This document shows, one piece after another, positions 52,780-63,655 of a stretch of 64,000 bases of DNA. Where the stretch lies: contig NC_067477.1 in NCBI RefSeq assembly GCF_947179515.1, forward strand, positions 71,800,801-71,864,800. Direction: 5' to 3'. The DNA is from Apodemus sylvaticus. Taxonomy: Eukaryota; Chordata; Mammalia; Rodentia; Muridae. The translations under genes were made by a program, and so were the position numbers. A model generated the notes under the pieces. That model ran no database searches and had not been told where the DNA came from. It saw only the letters and a program-made list of their open reading frames with translations. Position 1 is the stretch's first letter. Every line of letters begins with the position of its first letter.

Positions 52780-55663
52780 ACACACATAGCTGCCCTCAGG
52801 AGAGGGAAGCAAGTCTTTTACAGAATCAGTGAGATCCAGCCTGACAGGTCTGATTAATTATACTGCATGAAGTCTGTGCCTACAGCTCACACTCCCTTCA
52901 GTGTCTGTTTTTATAAATGAAGGAAAAAAATGTTGAGACAAGAAGTCAAAGGATCAGAAGCCCAAAGAAAGCAGGATTACCTTGTTATTATTTTCGAAGT
53001 TTTTGTGGGGTGATAGAAAGGAGAGGGAAAGGTCCCCAGTCCTGATTCCTATCTTGATCTTTGTCCTGGCAGACAGGGTTGTGGTTGGAGGCACAGAGTC
53101 ACTGAGTACAAATGGCCTTTGCATCAGTTACTCTTAGCTGCCAGCACAAGTCTTTCTTCATGGGTTGACTCACAGCCTGCCTTCCAGAGACTCAGTGAAA
53201 TATGCCATTTTGTGGGTCCTAGGCCTCTGCTAGAAGACAGAGATAGGGAGTTGGAGTGAGGGAGGGGGGTCTTGCAGCCTGGCTCCTGTGTGCCAGTCTC
53301 TTCTGGTCTTTGCAATGCTTACATGTGTTGTATCATTTTGTGTTTGGACTACTCGACAATGTCTTTGCATACCTCATATCTATAGAATTAATAGTCCCTT
53401 TGAATCCTAACATGAAGAACATATTTAAGGCACTAGATTTGTCTTAATTAGCTCAGTCTGCCTCCCTCAATTGCCAAAGAACCAGGCCTGTGTTTGACAA
53501 CCACTAAAGCTCTGTTCTAGGGAGAGAAAGAAAACCAAAAGACCGAGTTCGTGGTATGAGGTGGGGACGCTGTCAGGACAGAAGTGTGCGTGTAGCGTCT
53601 CAGTATATGTACATGTATATGTGGACAGACTTTTATATTTCATAGCTTAGGAGAGTCAACAGTAATAATACCATTATATAGATATGGGCAAGTTATTTAT
53701 TTGTATTATTGGCATTCCCCATGCCTGCAGCTGGCCTAAAGGAGAGCTGGAAAGATATGTCTTCAGTTAATGTGCTCTTTTGTCTAATTCTCTCTGACAA
53801 CTCAAATGTGGATAGAAGATTATTGGGTATATATTAGACACCATGTGAGCCTAGAAGGGGCTTAGGCTTTAAAGACTAGGATTCTGGCTTTGTCATGTTC
53901 TCCTAGCTGCTTGGCACCTGATGTTCATATGAAGAAAAACTTGGATGTGCTCAGTCTGTGTCTTACCATTTAGCGCTGCCTTTTGCCTGCAGAGTCAGCA
54001 AGTCCTTCCTACTACAGAAGCCACAGCCTGAGTCCTGTGTTGCTGTTATCTAGCCAAACATGTTATTTTCCAAAAAAGCTAAGACACAGCAGCAAGATGC
54101 TCCGTATAAGCACATATTGCTGACACACAGAATTACCGCCTTATTTAACTTTAAATCCATTGTGAACATTTACATTTTGGGGGCTTTATTTTTCTGGCAG
54201 TCACATGACCTTGAACAAGGCTTAAAAGAAAGTCAAAGTTAGCCATTTCTTCACACTAACATAAACCTTATCTTTCAAAGGTGTCAGTTAAACGTCCATG
54301 TGGTCCACAGCCATTTCCCCCACTTTTCTGAGATTTGATTGCCATTAGAATTGAAGACGTTTTTAAGGAATTTTTTTGTTTCCTTAATCAAACATGAATT
54401 GCTTTGATTCTCTTTCCTGGTCTAATTTACAGCTCTAGGCTCTCACACCGGACTATATACAGGATATAAAAAGAGAAAGATTTCATCTTATCACTCATGT
54501 CCCCACTCTTGGAGAAGTGGAGAAAATGTTTCCCGGAATGATTTTTTTGAATTATCTGGTTCTCAATTACGCATACATTCTCTATAACTATTGGCAAAGA
54601 TTCCAGAAGAGAACCCCATAACAAGCATAAGTATATGTATAAGCCAATATTATTTTAGGTAAGAGTTAGAAACAAAATATACATTATGAGTGCTGTAGCC
54701 ATTCAGCTGCATAGAATAATACACACCTATACCTACTCATCCTTTCATTAATTCCTTCCTTACCTCCCTCTCTCTGGCCCCTTTCTGCCCTGTCATCATT
54801 TTCTTATTTTCTTCTTTTCCTGTTACAGTTGGAGAGTTTGGAGAGGAATGAGGAGAGGGGACTTGGAAGAGATATGTGTGGTAGCTCATCTGGCCTCTGT
54901 CATTATGAACTACAAAGGTACTGCTAACATTTCTGTTCTAAGTGCCATGAACATTGTGTTCTCTAAACAATGGATCTCTAAGAGCTAGCCTATAGATACC
55001 ATGTACCAACAGATAGTCTGAGCACTGTGGCTATATTTTGAATATGCTTTCCACAACATTGTTGGCATTCACATATAAGATCAAATAACAGATCATTTCT
55101 GGGGCCTAAAACAATTTTAATACCAATCGCAGAGCTTTCTCCTCCAGCTTTTACATCTCAAATCTATTAATATGAGGTTCTAAACTCAGGGTAAATCATA
55201 GAATCTGGGTGGGCTATTCATGGTAAGCAGACAACAAACCAATTATGGAATGTATGGTGAAACAGCTTGATTTTCTATGAGAAGGAAGTGAATCTTAGAA
55301 ACATACCTTTGTTGCCTTCCCTTGGTAACTTTAGCTATTATATATGTCTATGCCAACTTCTAGAGTCCAATGAGGAATAGAGACAAAAGTAATGGGTTGG
55401 GAAAAGAACTCTGGTTTTCTGCATCTCCACTGATATCTGAATAGCCAGGGTGTGCTCCTGGCTTATGACAAGGACTGAGGCAAATGACAGAAAGAATCTG
55501 AGCATTATTTCTGCATTCCATAGTTCTAATTGCCATTGAAGAAAAGCAAGAGAATTGTGGTGGCTTCTACTATGCACTGTTGAGAAATGCAAAGAAAAAT
55601 ATTCTGCCAAGAGTTGTCTTTGCCGAGTTTCTTTCTTTTTTTTTTATAGATAGAATGGAATAC
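52777..55663. other. Long unique non-coding block
   Basis: About 2.9 kb with no gene and no firm interspersed repeat. Short frames have no domain character. Confidence 0.45.
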
Positions 55664-55702
55664 AACCAACCAACCAACCAACCAACCAACCAACCAACCA
55701 AA
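55664..55702. repeat. (CCAA)n tetranucleotide microsatellite
   Basis: About nine to ten perfect ACCA units. Confidence 0.95.
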
Positions 55703-56135
55703 GAACCCCTTCAACATCTAATCCTTATCCTTGTCTTCTTTCTAGTGTGCTTCATACTCTACCACCACATCCTCAGAGAGCTAAAGTCTTCATATATTCA
55801 GGAACAGAGGGTCAAATTGAGGACCTCAGACACATAGTCTCAGAGAGTCAGCTATTAACACAGAAGAGAACAGAATTTTATACTTGGGGGCAGTTGTCAA
55901 ATTTCTCTATGCTTAGGATGCACTCAGCAGAATTACAAAAAGGGCTTCCCTTACCTAGTTTGGCAAGTGCTTTACTAGCTACAGATATACTTCCCTACCA
56001 AATAGAGCAGACTCTTTCAGATAAAGAATAATTGTCAACTGTTGATAGGCAACATAGAGCCAAAGACCAACACCAGACATTTCCTAAGCTCTCTAAGTAA
56101 GAACTATTTTATAATTCTGGATGACACAGTACATA
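55703..56135. other. Unique non-coding DNA
   Basis: No repeat or gene is recognised. Confidence 0.35.
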
Positions 56136-56222
56136 CAACATTCAAATGAACTAAACACATAACATGCAAATGGACCAAATATTAAAAAGGCTAGTGAACT
56201 GAGCATATAACATGCAAATGAA
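56136..56222. repeat. Diverged repeated unit carrying POU octamer motifs
   Basis: Three related strings occur: 'caacattcaaatgaac' (near 56137), 'taacatgcaaatggac' (near 56160) and 'taacatgcaaatgaac' (near 56208). The last two carry the exact octamer atgcaaat at 56164-56171 and 56212-56219, 48 bases apart, each preceded by a 'tgaact..acatataac'-like arm. This looks like an old local duplication. Confidence 0.55.
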
Positions 56223-57399
56223 CATAGTGTTGCCGAACATTCTTCTCAGCAACACTCGAATGGGCTGGTTAACCAACAGTTCTTGGCCACTTCTTAAGAT
56301 AGTGAATTGGTTTCCCTGGATAAGGGAAATACAGATGCTTGTAAGATTGGCAGAGTTAGCTTGGACTGCACAGAGAAGATGCTACAAAGACAGATTCCCA
56401 CATACAACTCTCCGTGATCCTATTATTTATCCATGTACTTTTAAATTTATATTGTAAGCCTCAAAGCCTGGGAGTATAGGCAGGTGGCATGGCGTATACT
56501 TCAGCCAGCATAGGTCAAGTCTTAGGACAAAAATTCACAAATTGGTTGGGAAGATGAAGACTCCTTTACAAATTTCTTATGTCTTTAAGAATTTCAAATT
56601 ATGTCATCTCATCTTTTAAATACATCCGATTAATAAAGAGGAAAGAAAACATGGAGAAGACCCAACCACTGAAAACAGTCTTAACAGCAAGGTGATGTGT
56701 ACAGTTTCCTCTTAAGTTCAACCATGAAAAATGACCATATAAACCTATTTAACTGTAGGAGTCAGGAGAATTCAACTGACTGTGTACCAGCATAGACTAT
56801 GGTGAGCCCCTGCTGTCTATACCAACCCCTGCTGTCTTTCACAACTGCATTGGCAATAACTTTTGTATCATAGGTCAGGATATATATATATATTTCAATT
56901 GCTGTAGCTAGCTCAAAGATTCTATCAGTCCTATATCATGCAATAATCAGGAAAAGAATTGCACACACTGAAGAGGAATTGTTAAAGAATTCTTGTGTCA
57001 CCATCCCTCTACATACATCCCAGCACTGACTCCTGCCACTGTGGATCAATATTTCCCAAGGACGGTAGGAGATTCACCACAATCAGATCTTTTCAAGCGA
57101 GCATTCACTGCAGGCCCTTGCCCCTGAGTCTGGGCAGCATTGTAAGTGAGTTGTAAATTTTCAAGGCATGCCATTCTCGATTGCAACAGCACCTCATGTT
57201 TTCCTGATAGCTCCTTGGTGAGAGTGTCTCCTCCCACTGGCATGGCATTTAGATTGTTTTAGTGGCTCCTATGATGGGTGTGAGGAGCACTGAAAGCTCT
57301 TTTGAATTGTAATCAGTCTGTCTGCAGACATAATGCTAGCAAAGATGCTTAAACAGCACTCTGTAAAGATGTTAAGAAAATATTTGTAGTGCTTCACAC
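56223..57399. other. Unique non-coding DNA
   Basis: No gene or firm repeat. A short (TA)n lies at 56879-56894. Confidence 0.4.
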
Positions 57400-57850
57400 A
57401 CACCTATAGACAAAAAACAGTTCTTGTTGCTGTAGAAGCAGCAACATTGCAGAGCCTTAATTAAAGCATCATCTGACCTGCTTTTTTTTATGCTACAGTT
57501 GCAGAATCCTGCTGAAGAAAAGGATTAATTACAGATGAGCTGTGTGTCGTGATAATTAACTATTGCTGCTTCTCTTATTCGCCACATTCTGGTATTTTTT
57601 CCGCTTTAGTAGATTCGAGGAATGAGAATTTTTATCACATCCCCTGCCTAAAGTCCCTGATGGGTTTGTCACACATAAATTTGCACGGCATACACAAAAT
57701 ATTAGCCCTCAGCATTTTACTTGATACCCAGGCACTTTTAAACATAGAGAGAGCTAAGTCAAGCATGCGCCGTGGCAGAAAGGTTCATGTGTGGAGATAT
57801 CACAGCGACCATGAGTTGGGAAAACATTGAGCATGGATCCTGAAGTGAGG
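57400..57850. promoter_or_regulatory. Homeodomain-motif-rich unique block, candidate enhancer
   Basis: Repeat-free. It contains ttaattaa (57457-57464) and two further TAATTA cores at 57526-57531 and 57553-57558 within about 100 bases; the middle one overlaps ggatta, an OTX/PITX-type core. About nine CpG follow in 300 bases (tgtcgtg, attcgcc, ttccgct, attcgagg, cacggcat, tgcgccgtgg, agcgacc). The mix resembles deeply conserved developmental enhancers. The frame at 57549-57830 has no domain. Confidence 0.4.
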
Positions 57851-58215
57851 GGTGAGGTTGGCATGAACCACTTTTGGGCTGATAAAATGTGCATTGACAG
57901 GAGCCAAATAAATTGACTCTAAATGATGAGACACAATCACCTGACTGATTGGAGGCCTGAGATTTTTTTTTTTTTTTTGGTTGAAGGCAAGACCAGCTTG
58001 TTTCTTGCCAGGTTCACACCTTCACACCAGGTTGGATATTTTTTCACAAGATGAAGAGTTTCCAAAAACAACTAGGAAGAGTCAGGACTACAATTGTAGG
58101 ATATGTGCAATTTCCTCTGCATAACAGGATCCAATTAGCATTGTTCTTTGTTTTCCTACTGAAGTGAATGTACTCCAGGAACACCTAACCCAGGCTGGTT
58201 TGTGCTTGACTCAGT
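57851..58215. other. Unique non-coding DNA with a poly(T) run
   Basis: A T run lies at about 57963-57979. Nothing else is recognised. Confidence 0.35.
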
Positions 58216-58495
58216 AAAAAGCCAAGTGGAATACCCAAAACATAATCCACACATCAAATGAGGTACAAGAAGAAAGGAGGAGTGGCCCCTTGTTCTGGAA
58301 AGACTCAGTGAAGCAGTATTTGGCAAAACCAGAACGGGGAAGTGGGAAGGGGTGGGTGGGAGGACAGGGGGAGAGAAGGGGGCTTATGGGACTTTCGGGG
58401 AGTTGGGGGGCTAGAAAAGGGGAAATCATTTGAAATGTAAATAAAAATATATTGAATAAAAAAACAAAAACAACAACAACAACAAAAAAGCCAAG
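58216..58495 (+). mobile_element. 5'-truncated L1, sense, with target-site duplications
   Basis: The duplication aaaaagccaag occurs at 58216-58226 and 58485-58495. The insert starts 'tggaatacccaaaacataat', then 'ccacacatcaaatgaggtac', 'agactcagtgaagcagtatt', a G-rich polypurine block at about 58335-58425, 'atcatttgaaatgtaaataa', then a poly(A)/(AAC)n tail. It is the reverse-orientation sister of 4010-4252. Its G-rich tract is the quadruplex-prone part of L1 3'UTRs. Confidence 0.95.
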
Positions 58496-58879
58496 AGCTG
58501 ATGACCAGGGTGATGAGTGGTGACGTAGTGCTTTAACTTGGGGCTCCTCCTAAGTGTTTTGCATTTGGGGGTCTTCAGGTGGCGAAGACCATGGGAGTGC
58601 AATTATTCCACTTCTCATATTTCTGAAACCAACTCTCTCACCCTGATTGTTCAAGCTTTTCTATGGTTGTGTAAGTTCACAATTCTGTTTCCAATTTTTA
58701 TCTAGTCAAAATACTTGAGTGGCTTCACTTTCTTAATGAAATCTAGATTAATATACATTTTCAAAATAGATGTCTAATTTGGCATTTAACATACTTCTGA
58801 ACAAGTATAAGGGAATTTAAAATATAATATATTCCAATTTACTTGAGATAATCTATGTGTAATATAATTTTAAAAACCT
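58496..58879. other. Unique non-coding DNA
   Basis: No repeat or gene is recognised. Confidence 0.35.
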
Positions 58880-59073
58880 GTATTTGTTTAATGACTGTTT
58901 GTCTATATGTATATATGTGCACCACATATGTGCCTGGTGTCCATGGAGTCCCAAAGAGGGAAACCCATACCCTGGAAGTGGAGTTACAGACAGTTGCAAG
59001 ATGTCATGTGGGAGCTGGGAACTGAATGATAGGTCTCTGCAGGAGCAGCAAATACTGTTTGCTGTCTCTCTAG
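58880..59073 (-). mobile_element. B3-type SINE, antisense
   Basis: 'gcaccacatatgtgcctggt', 'tgtccatggagtcccaaaga', 'ctggaagtggagttacagac', 'gggagctgggaactgaatga', 'ctctgcaggagcagcaaata' and 'gctgtctctctag' are the antisense B3 modules in order. Confidence 0.88.
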
Positions 59074-59293
59074 TCTATAATATAGTCTTAAAAATGTCCT
59101 AGGTGATAGGGAGATGGTTCAGTTGGTAAAAAAAAAAATGTTACACAAGTAGGAGAAACCTGAGTTCTGAGTCCAAGAATCTACATTAGTAAGTCAGGCT
59201 TGGTCACAAGAATCTGTAATCCTGGGGCAGAGGCAGAAGTAGATCTTTAGAATTCATTGGCCACAGACATAGCCAAAATGGTGAGCTTCAGGA

Positions 59294-59482
59294 TCAGTGG
59301 TCAAGAGCACACGGTACACTTCCAGAGGAGCTGAGTTAATTCCCAGTACCCATGGTGGTGGTGGTGGTGGTGGGGTTTACAGCTGCTTAATCACAGCTCC
59401 AGAGGATCCAGTGCTCTCCTTTGTTCCTCACATACATATACCCACACACATATACATCACTTAAAATAATAAAGTTCATCTT
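59294..59482 (+). mobile_element. B2/B3-type SINE, sense, 5' truncated, inside a composite SINE
   Basis: It begins within the head at 'agtggtcaagagcacacggt', so the first 15 or so bases (including part of the A box) are missing. Then come 'gagttaattcccagtaccca', a (GGT)n expansion, 'cacagctccagaggatccag' and a CA-rich, ataataaag 3' end. The join falls on cagtgg, which is present in both SINEs. No target duplication is evident. Confidence 0.7.
59353..59375. repeat. (GGT)n trinucleotide repeat within the SINE
   Basis: Seven ggt units at the place where B2 normally reads catggtggctcac. Confidence 0.9.
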
Positions 59483-59586
59483 ATTTCTAAAAGCAGGACC
59501 CTGTCTCAGGAAATAAAGTGAAGAGTGATTGAGAAAGGTATCCTTGCATTAACCTCTGACATTCACAGGTGAATGTGTAAGCATGT

Positions 59587-59612
59587 GCACACAGGTGCAC
59601 ACACACACACAT

Positions 59613-59689
<77 letters not shown>

Positions 59690-59697
59690 GAGAGAGA
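59587..59697. repeat. (CA)n then long (AG)n compound microsatellite
   Basis: Imperfect CA repeats at 59587-59629 turn directly into a roughly 65-base AG tract ending in aaagagag units. It lies at the tail of the composite SINE. The pure purine strand is long enough to be triplex-prone. Confidence 0.96.
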
Positions 59698-60963
59698 ATT
59701 ATAATTCCCCCCAAATATTCCATCTTGTTTTTAAAAATGAAGTTAGAATGGGCTATAACACTATACATGACAGATACACTAATTTGGAGTCTTACCCCAG
59801 CAATGCTATGTCTTTTGACTTGTTGACTATTACTTTTTGGAGCAAGAAGAGCTATAAAATATTCACAGATATTTTTCTAAATTATATCCTGTATTTTCTA
59901 ATGGCTGATTTAATTCTACAGAAGCAGTAGATGAGATATACTGAAGGGGCACATGGAAAGGACAAACTCTGTTACTATCTAATTATGTGACCACTCATTA
60001 AGTCATTTAGTTATACCTTCCACAAATAACAATCTTAATTCTTTGGCAAATTTCAAACTTATATCGTATCTGATTACATAGTATGTATTTACAAGTACAC
60101 ACTAAGTATGATTAATCATACTTTATGTTAAAATTAAAATCACAAGAGACAAATTCTCTGTAGTTCATCTCAAAACCACAGTTCTAGTTTTTCAATAAGA
60201 CCTGCTGGAAAGTTTGAATTTTACACATATGTACAGGTACATTTCTTTAGATTAATTAAACATATGACACATATTTCCACTGATGTGCGTACCAGAAAAG
60301 AACATGGAATCATCCAATGGGAAATAAATAAATCTGTATTTATGAAATGTCCAGCCTAGCTCCAGGATGGACCTGGCTGGGTATCTGAGGAAATGAAGAA
60401 AAGCTGAGACTGAGTGGACTGGGGCTCTCTGATGCATCAGCTACAGCATCCGGGAAGCTCAGTGTGCTGGTGTGTTTGTCATATGTTGTTAAACAGAAAG
60501 TTAAGGTTGCTGCACATAGCTGAATAAGCAGGACTGTTCATGGTTTGCCGCTGGGTCAAGGAGCTAATCTCTATAGGATCAGTCTCTGTAGGGCAGAAGT
60601 CATCAAGGCCATAAGCACCTGAGGGAGGAAGCTATGGTGGATATTTTCTGTAGACACTATCAAGGGTCACACTTGGACCAGGGGGAAGGGTTTATCATTT
60701 CCCTAAGCCTATCCGGGGGAAGGCTTTGCCATTTTTCATAGGTCTGAGTGTTCCGTCCTAGACATGTCTGACTCATATCAACAGCACACACCCACGCAGT
60801 CTTCCAAACACTCAGAGCGTTCTCCACTCCCCACAAACATATATTTGGTTAAATGTAATGTAAGATGCTGAGCAATTTGAAAAAATTTAAGAATAAAAGT
60901 ATGAACTCAAAAACTGTCCATTAAAAAGAAAAGGCCTTTAAATCTCAGTAGAACAATAGTCCT
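59698..60963. other. Unique non-coding DNA
   Basis: No gene or firm repeat over about 1.27 kb. Confidence 0.4.
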
Positions 60964-62053
60964 TGTCTTAGGGTTATTATTGCTGTGATAAAACACCTGG
61001 ACCAAAAGCAACTTGGGGAGAAAAGAGTTTATTTGACTTACATAGCTTGAGTCACAGTTCATGAAGGAAAGACATAGCAGGAATTCAAAATGGTGGAACC
61101 TGGATGCAGGAGCTGGTGTAGAAGCCATGGAGGGGTGCTGCTTACTCTTGCTCTTTGTGGCTTGCGCAGACTGTTTTCGTTACAATTAAATTATTTTATT
61201 TATCTCCATTCTAAATGTTGCCCCCTTCCTGGTCCCCCCTCCCAGAGTTCTTCACCCTCTCCTTCCTCCCCTTTGGCTCTGGGAGGATACTCTGCTACCC
61301 ACACACCCACCCATCCCCACCTCAGCATCCCCCTACAGGATTAGGTGCATCCTCTCCCACTGAGACCAGACAAGGCAGTCCTCTGCTACATATGTGCCAG
61401 GGACCACAGACCAGCCCATGGATGCTCTTTGGTAGTGGCTTAGTTAGTCTCTGGGAGTTCCCAGGGGTGCCAGAGGTTGATACTGTTGGTCTTCCTATGG
61501 GGTTGTCATCCCCTTCAGCTCCTTCAATCCTTCCCCTAACTCTTCCATAGGGGTCCCAGCCTCAGTCCAATGGTTAGTAGCAATTGTCTGCATCTGCTTC
61601 AGTCAGCTGCTGATAGAGCCTCTCAGAGGACAGCCATACTAGGTTCCTGTCTGCAATTACAACATAGCATCAGTAATAGTGTCAGGATTTGGTGCCTTTG
61701 CATGGGTTGGGTTGGTCACTGTATGGCCTTTCCTTCAGTCTGTGCTCCATTTTTGTCCCTGAAGTTCCTTTAGACAGAAACAATTCTGGGTCAAAAAATT
61801 TGAAGATGGGTAGGTGGCCTCATCTCTCTACTGGGGTCCTGTCTACCTCTTCAGGTTCCATCACTGAGCCACACCCACTATGGTGTGGCGCAACACCCAT
61901 TATGGTCTGGGCTCTCTCCCATCAATCACTAATTAAGAAAATGCCCTGCAGGCTCGCCTATTCCCTGTTCTTCTGGAGGCATCTTCTCAACTGGGGTTCA
62001 GTCCTCTCAAATGACTTTAGTCTGTGTTGGGTTGCTGTAAAATAGGCCAGCAT
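60964..62053 (+). mobile_element. Rodent medium-reiteration repeat, copy 1, split by an L1
   Basis: Left half (60964-61180): 'tgtcttagggttattattgc', 'tgataaaacacctggacc', 'acttggggagaaaagagttt', 'agccatggaggggtgctgct'. Right half (about 61861-62053): 'caacacccattatggtctgg', 'atcaatcactaattaagaaa', 'atgccctgcaggctcgccta', 'ggaggcatcttctcaactgg' and 'taaaataggccagcat'. It is the same family as 62865-63655. I believe it belongs with RMER-type repeats but do not assert the name. Confidence 0.8.
61181..61860 (-). mobile_element. L1 (Lx-like) 3'UTR fragment, antisense, inside the rodent repeat
   Basis: From 'attttatttatctccattct' through a C-rich block to the Lx 3'UTR modules 'agtccaatggttagtagcaa', 'gctgctgatagagcctctca', 'ggacagccatactaggttcc', 'agtgtcaggatttggtgcct', 'ggcctttccttcagtctgtg' and 'acagaaacaattctgggtca'. 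This is the same subfamily as 26624-27217 but reaches about 0.15 kb further in. Frames here are 3'UTR shadows. Confidence 0.88.
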
Positions 62054-62369
62054 AGTCTTCTTTGTCTATTATGTCTACCCTTCTTAGTATACTTGTTTTA
62101 AAGTTGTATTTATTATTTATTTGCTTGTGGTTAAAGTTACATGCATCTGTGCCAAGGTGAATGTACGGAGTTCAGGTCAGTGATCAAGGTTGCCAAGCTT
62201 CAAGACAAGTGCCTTTACCCATTCGGCTCTCTTATTTGCTAGAATTCTATACTTTCAAATAGTACTTTCCTTACACGTTTATTAGTTGTTTTTTTCTATG
62301 TATTCTAATATCAATTTCCATCTTGGTAGCAATCCATTTGTTTTAGGTAAGTAGTATTTCAACTTTCAT
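62054..62369 (-). mobile_element. Possible diverged B3-like SINE, antisense (about 62095-62235)
   Basis: 'tattatttatttgcttgtgg', 'ctgtgccaaggtgaatgtac', 'ggagttcaggtcagtgatca' and 'gtgcctttacccattcggct' with 'ctc' resemble an antisense tRNA-headed rodent SINE. The similarity is weak, and the rest of the interval is unassigned. Confidence 0.35.
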
Positions 62370-62470
62370 ATTTGTAGATATTGATATTATCTCTCATTTT
62401 ACAGGGGAGGGAACTGTAGCAGGTAGTTATTTGTCTGGACTGAGTCAGTCAGGTGAAAGATGCTTCAAAC
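62370..62470 (-). mobile_element. MIR-like SINE relic, antisense
   Basis: 'attgatattatctctcattt' with 'tacaggggagggaactgtag' resembles the antisense MIR core 'tattattatccccattttacagatgaggaaactgag'. Weak beyond that. Confidence 0.4.
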
Positions 62471-62864
62471 TTCCTGATACCTGCCTACTTTAGGGTTCTT
62501 CCCAATATGATGAGCTCTGCTCTCCTCGAGTCAGGCCTTGAAGCTTTGAAATTCAGCTGTCTTTCATGGGCCAAAATGAAGGTTGTCTGGGCTAGGATCT
62601 GGAGAAGGAGGTTATCCTCTAGGCTCATAGTTCTCTGAAGTTAATGTTGGCAGAAGTGATGGATTAGGTAAGTAACACAGACAAAGATAAATGTATAATT
62701 GTAGGACAAACAAAAACTGTGACATGGCCATTATGAAAAGTACCCTTCAGGTCTCTGGCAGGAGTCCTCACAGGAGACCAATGCAGGTGCTATGTTGTAT
62801 AGACTCAGTATTCAATCTTCTCCCTAAGCATCTTTTAGATAATCTGTACCCAGACAATAAGTAT
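62471..62864. other. Unique non-coding DNA
   Basis: No gene or repeat is recognised. Confidence 0.35.
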
Positions 62865-63655
62865 TGTCTTAGTTAAGGTCTCTATTACCATGATAAAGCA
62901 CCATGACTGAAATCGACTTGGGGAAGAAAGGACTTATTTATTTATTCCATTAATTTATTTGTTTATTTACTTTACATCCTGATTGATGCCCCTCTCCTCC
63001 AGGTCCCCCATTCACATAGTCCCTCCCTCCATCCCCCCTCCTTTTCTCCTCTGAGAAGGTAGAGCCTCCACTTGGTATCTTTCCCCCTCCCCCTGCCCCT
63101 GCACATTGAGTCTCTGCAGGGCTAGGCACATCCTCTTACATGGAGGCCAGAAAAGGCATCCTGGTTAGGGGAACAGGATCCACTAACAGGCAACAGCTTT
63201 AGAGACAGCCCTGCTCCAGTTGTTGGGGACCCACATGAAGACTGAGCTGCACATCTGCTGCATGAGTGCAGGGGGCCCAGGTCCAGGCTGTGTATGTTCT
63301 TTCTCTTTCATCTGCACCCAAGAAGAAAAGGTTTATTTAATTGTATGGTTTGTAGACCATCATCCAGGGAAGTCAGGGCAGGAACTGAAGGCTGAAACCT
63401 GATGTAAAGGCAATAGAGGAGTGTTGCTTACTGGCTTGCTCCCTGGGGCTTGCTCAGCCTGCTTGTTTTCACACCCCAGGCCCATGTGCCAAGGGGTGAC
63501 ACTGCCATCGAGGATCTGGACCCTCCAACATCAATAGCTAATTAAGAAATGTCCCAGAAACTTGCCTATAGACTAATTTTGTGGAAGCATTTTCTAATTT
63601 GTGATTCCTTTTTCTCAGCTATCTCCAGTTGTGTCATTTTGACAAGAACACACTA
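62865..63655 (+). mobile_element. Rodent medium-reiteration repeat, copy 2, split by an L1
   Basis: Left half (62865-62940): 'tgtcttagttaaggtctcta', 'ttaccatgataaagcaccat', 'gactgaaatcgacttgggga'. Right half (63324-63655): 'gtcagggcaggaactgaagg', 'aatagaggagtgttgcttac', 'gcttgctccctggggcttgc', 'ccaacatcaatagctaatta' and 'tgtgtcattttgacaagaac'. It is homologous to copy 1 at 60964-62053. Confidence 0.82.
62925..63339 (-). mobile_element. L1 (Lx-like) 3'UTR fragment, antisense, with target-site duplications
   Basis: The flanks are agaaaggacttattta (62925-62940) and agaaaaggtttattta (63324-63339), differing by three transitions. Inside is Lx-type 3'UTR antisense: 'tttactttacatcctgattg', a C-rich block, 'gagtctctgcagggctaggc', 'acatcctcttacatggaggc' and 'tgctccagttgttggggacc'. 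It inserted near the left end of rodent repeat copy 2. Confidence 0.9.

Larger units (their letters stand above)
59103..59586 (+). mobile_element. B4-like composite SINE, sense, interrupted by a B2-type SINE
   Basis: Left part: 'gatagggagatggttcagtt' head, 'aatctgtaatcctggggcag', 'catagccaaaatggtgagct'. The right part resumes at about 59495 with 'caggaccctgtctcaggaaa', 'gtgaagagtgattgagaaag', 'cattaacctctgacattcac'. This is the same composite family that is antisense at 15275-15550. The B2 at 59294-59482 separates the halves. Confidence 0.75.

Noticed and set aside
4010..58484. The L1 copies at 4010-4252 and 58227-58484 as an inverted segmental duplication
   Set aside because: Only the L1 sequence is shared; the flanks are unrelated and the second copy has its own target duplication, so they are independent insertions of one subfamily.
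59583..59930. 115-codon frame with His-Thr and Arg-Glu runs
   Set aside because: Translation of the (CA)n(AG)n microsatellite and flanking DNA.
61215..62045. Two overlapping plus-strand frames (111 and 118 codons)
   Set aside because: They lie in the antisense L1 3'UTR and the surrounding rodent repeat; the proline-rich text comes from the C-rich L1 tract.
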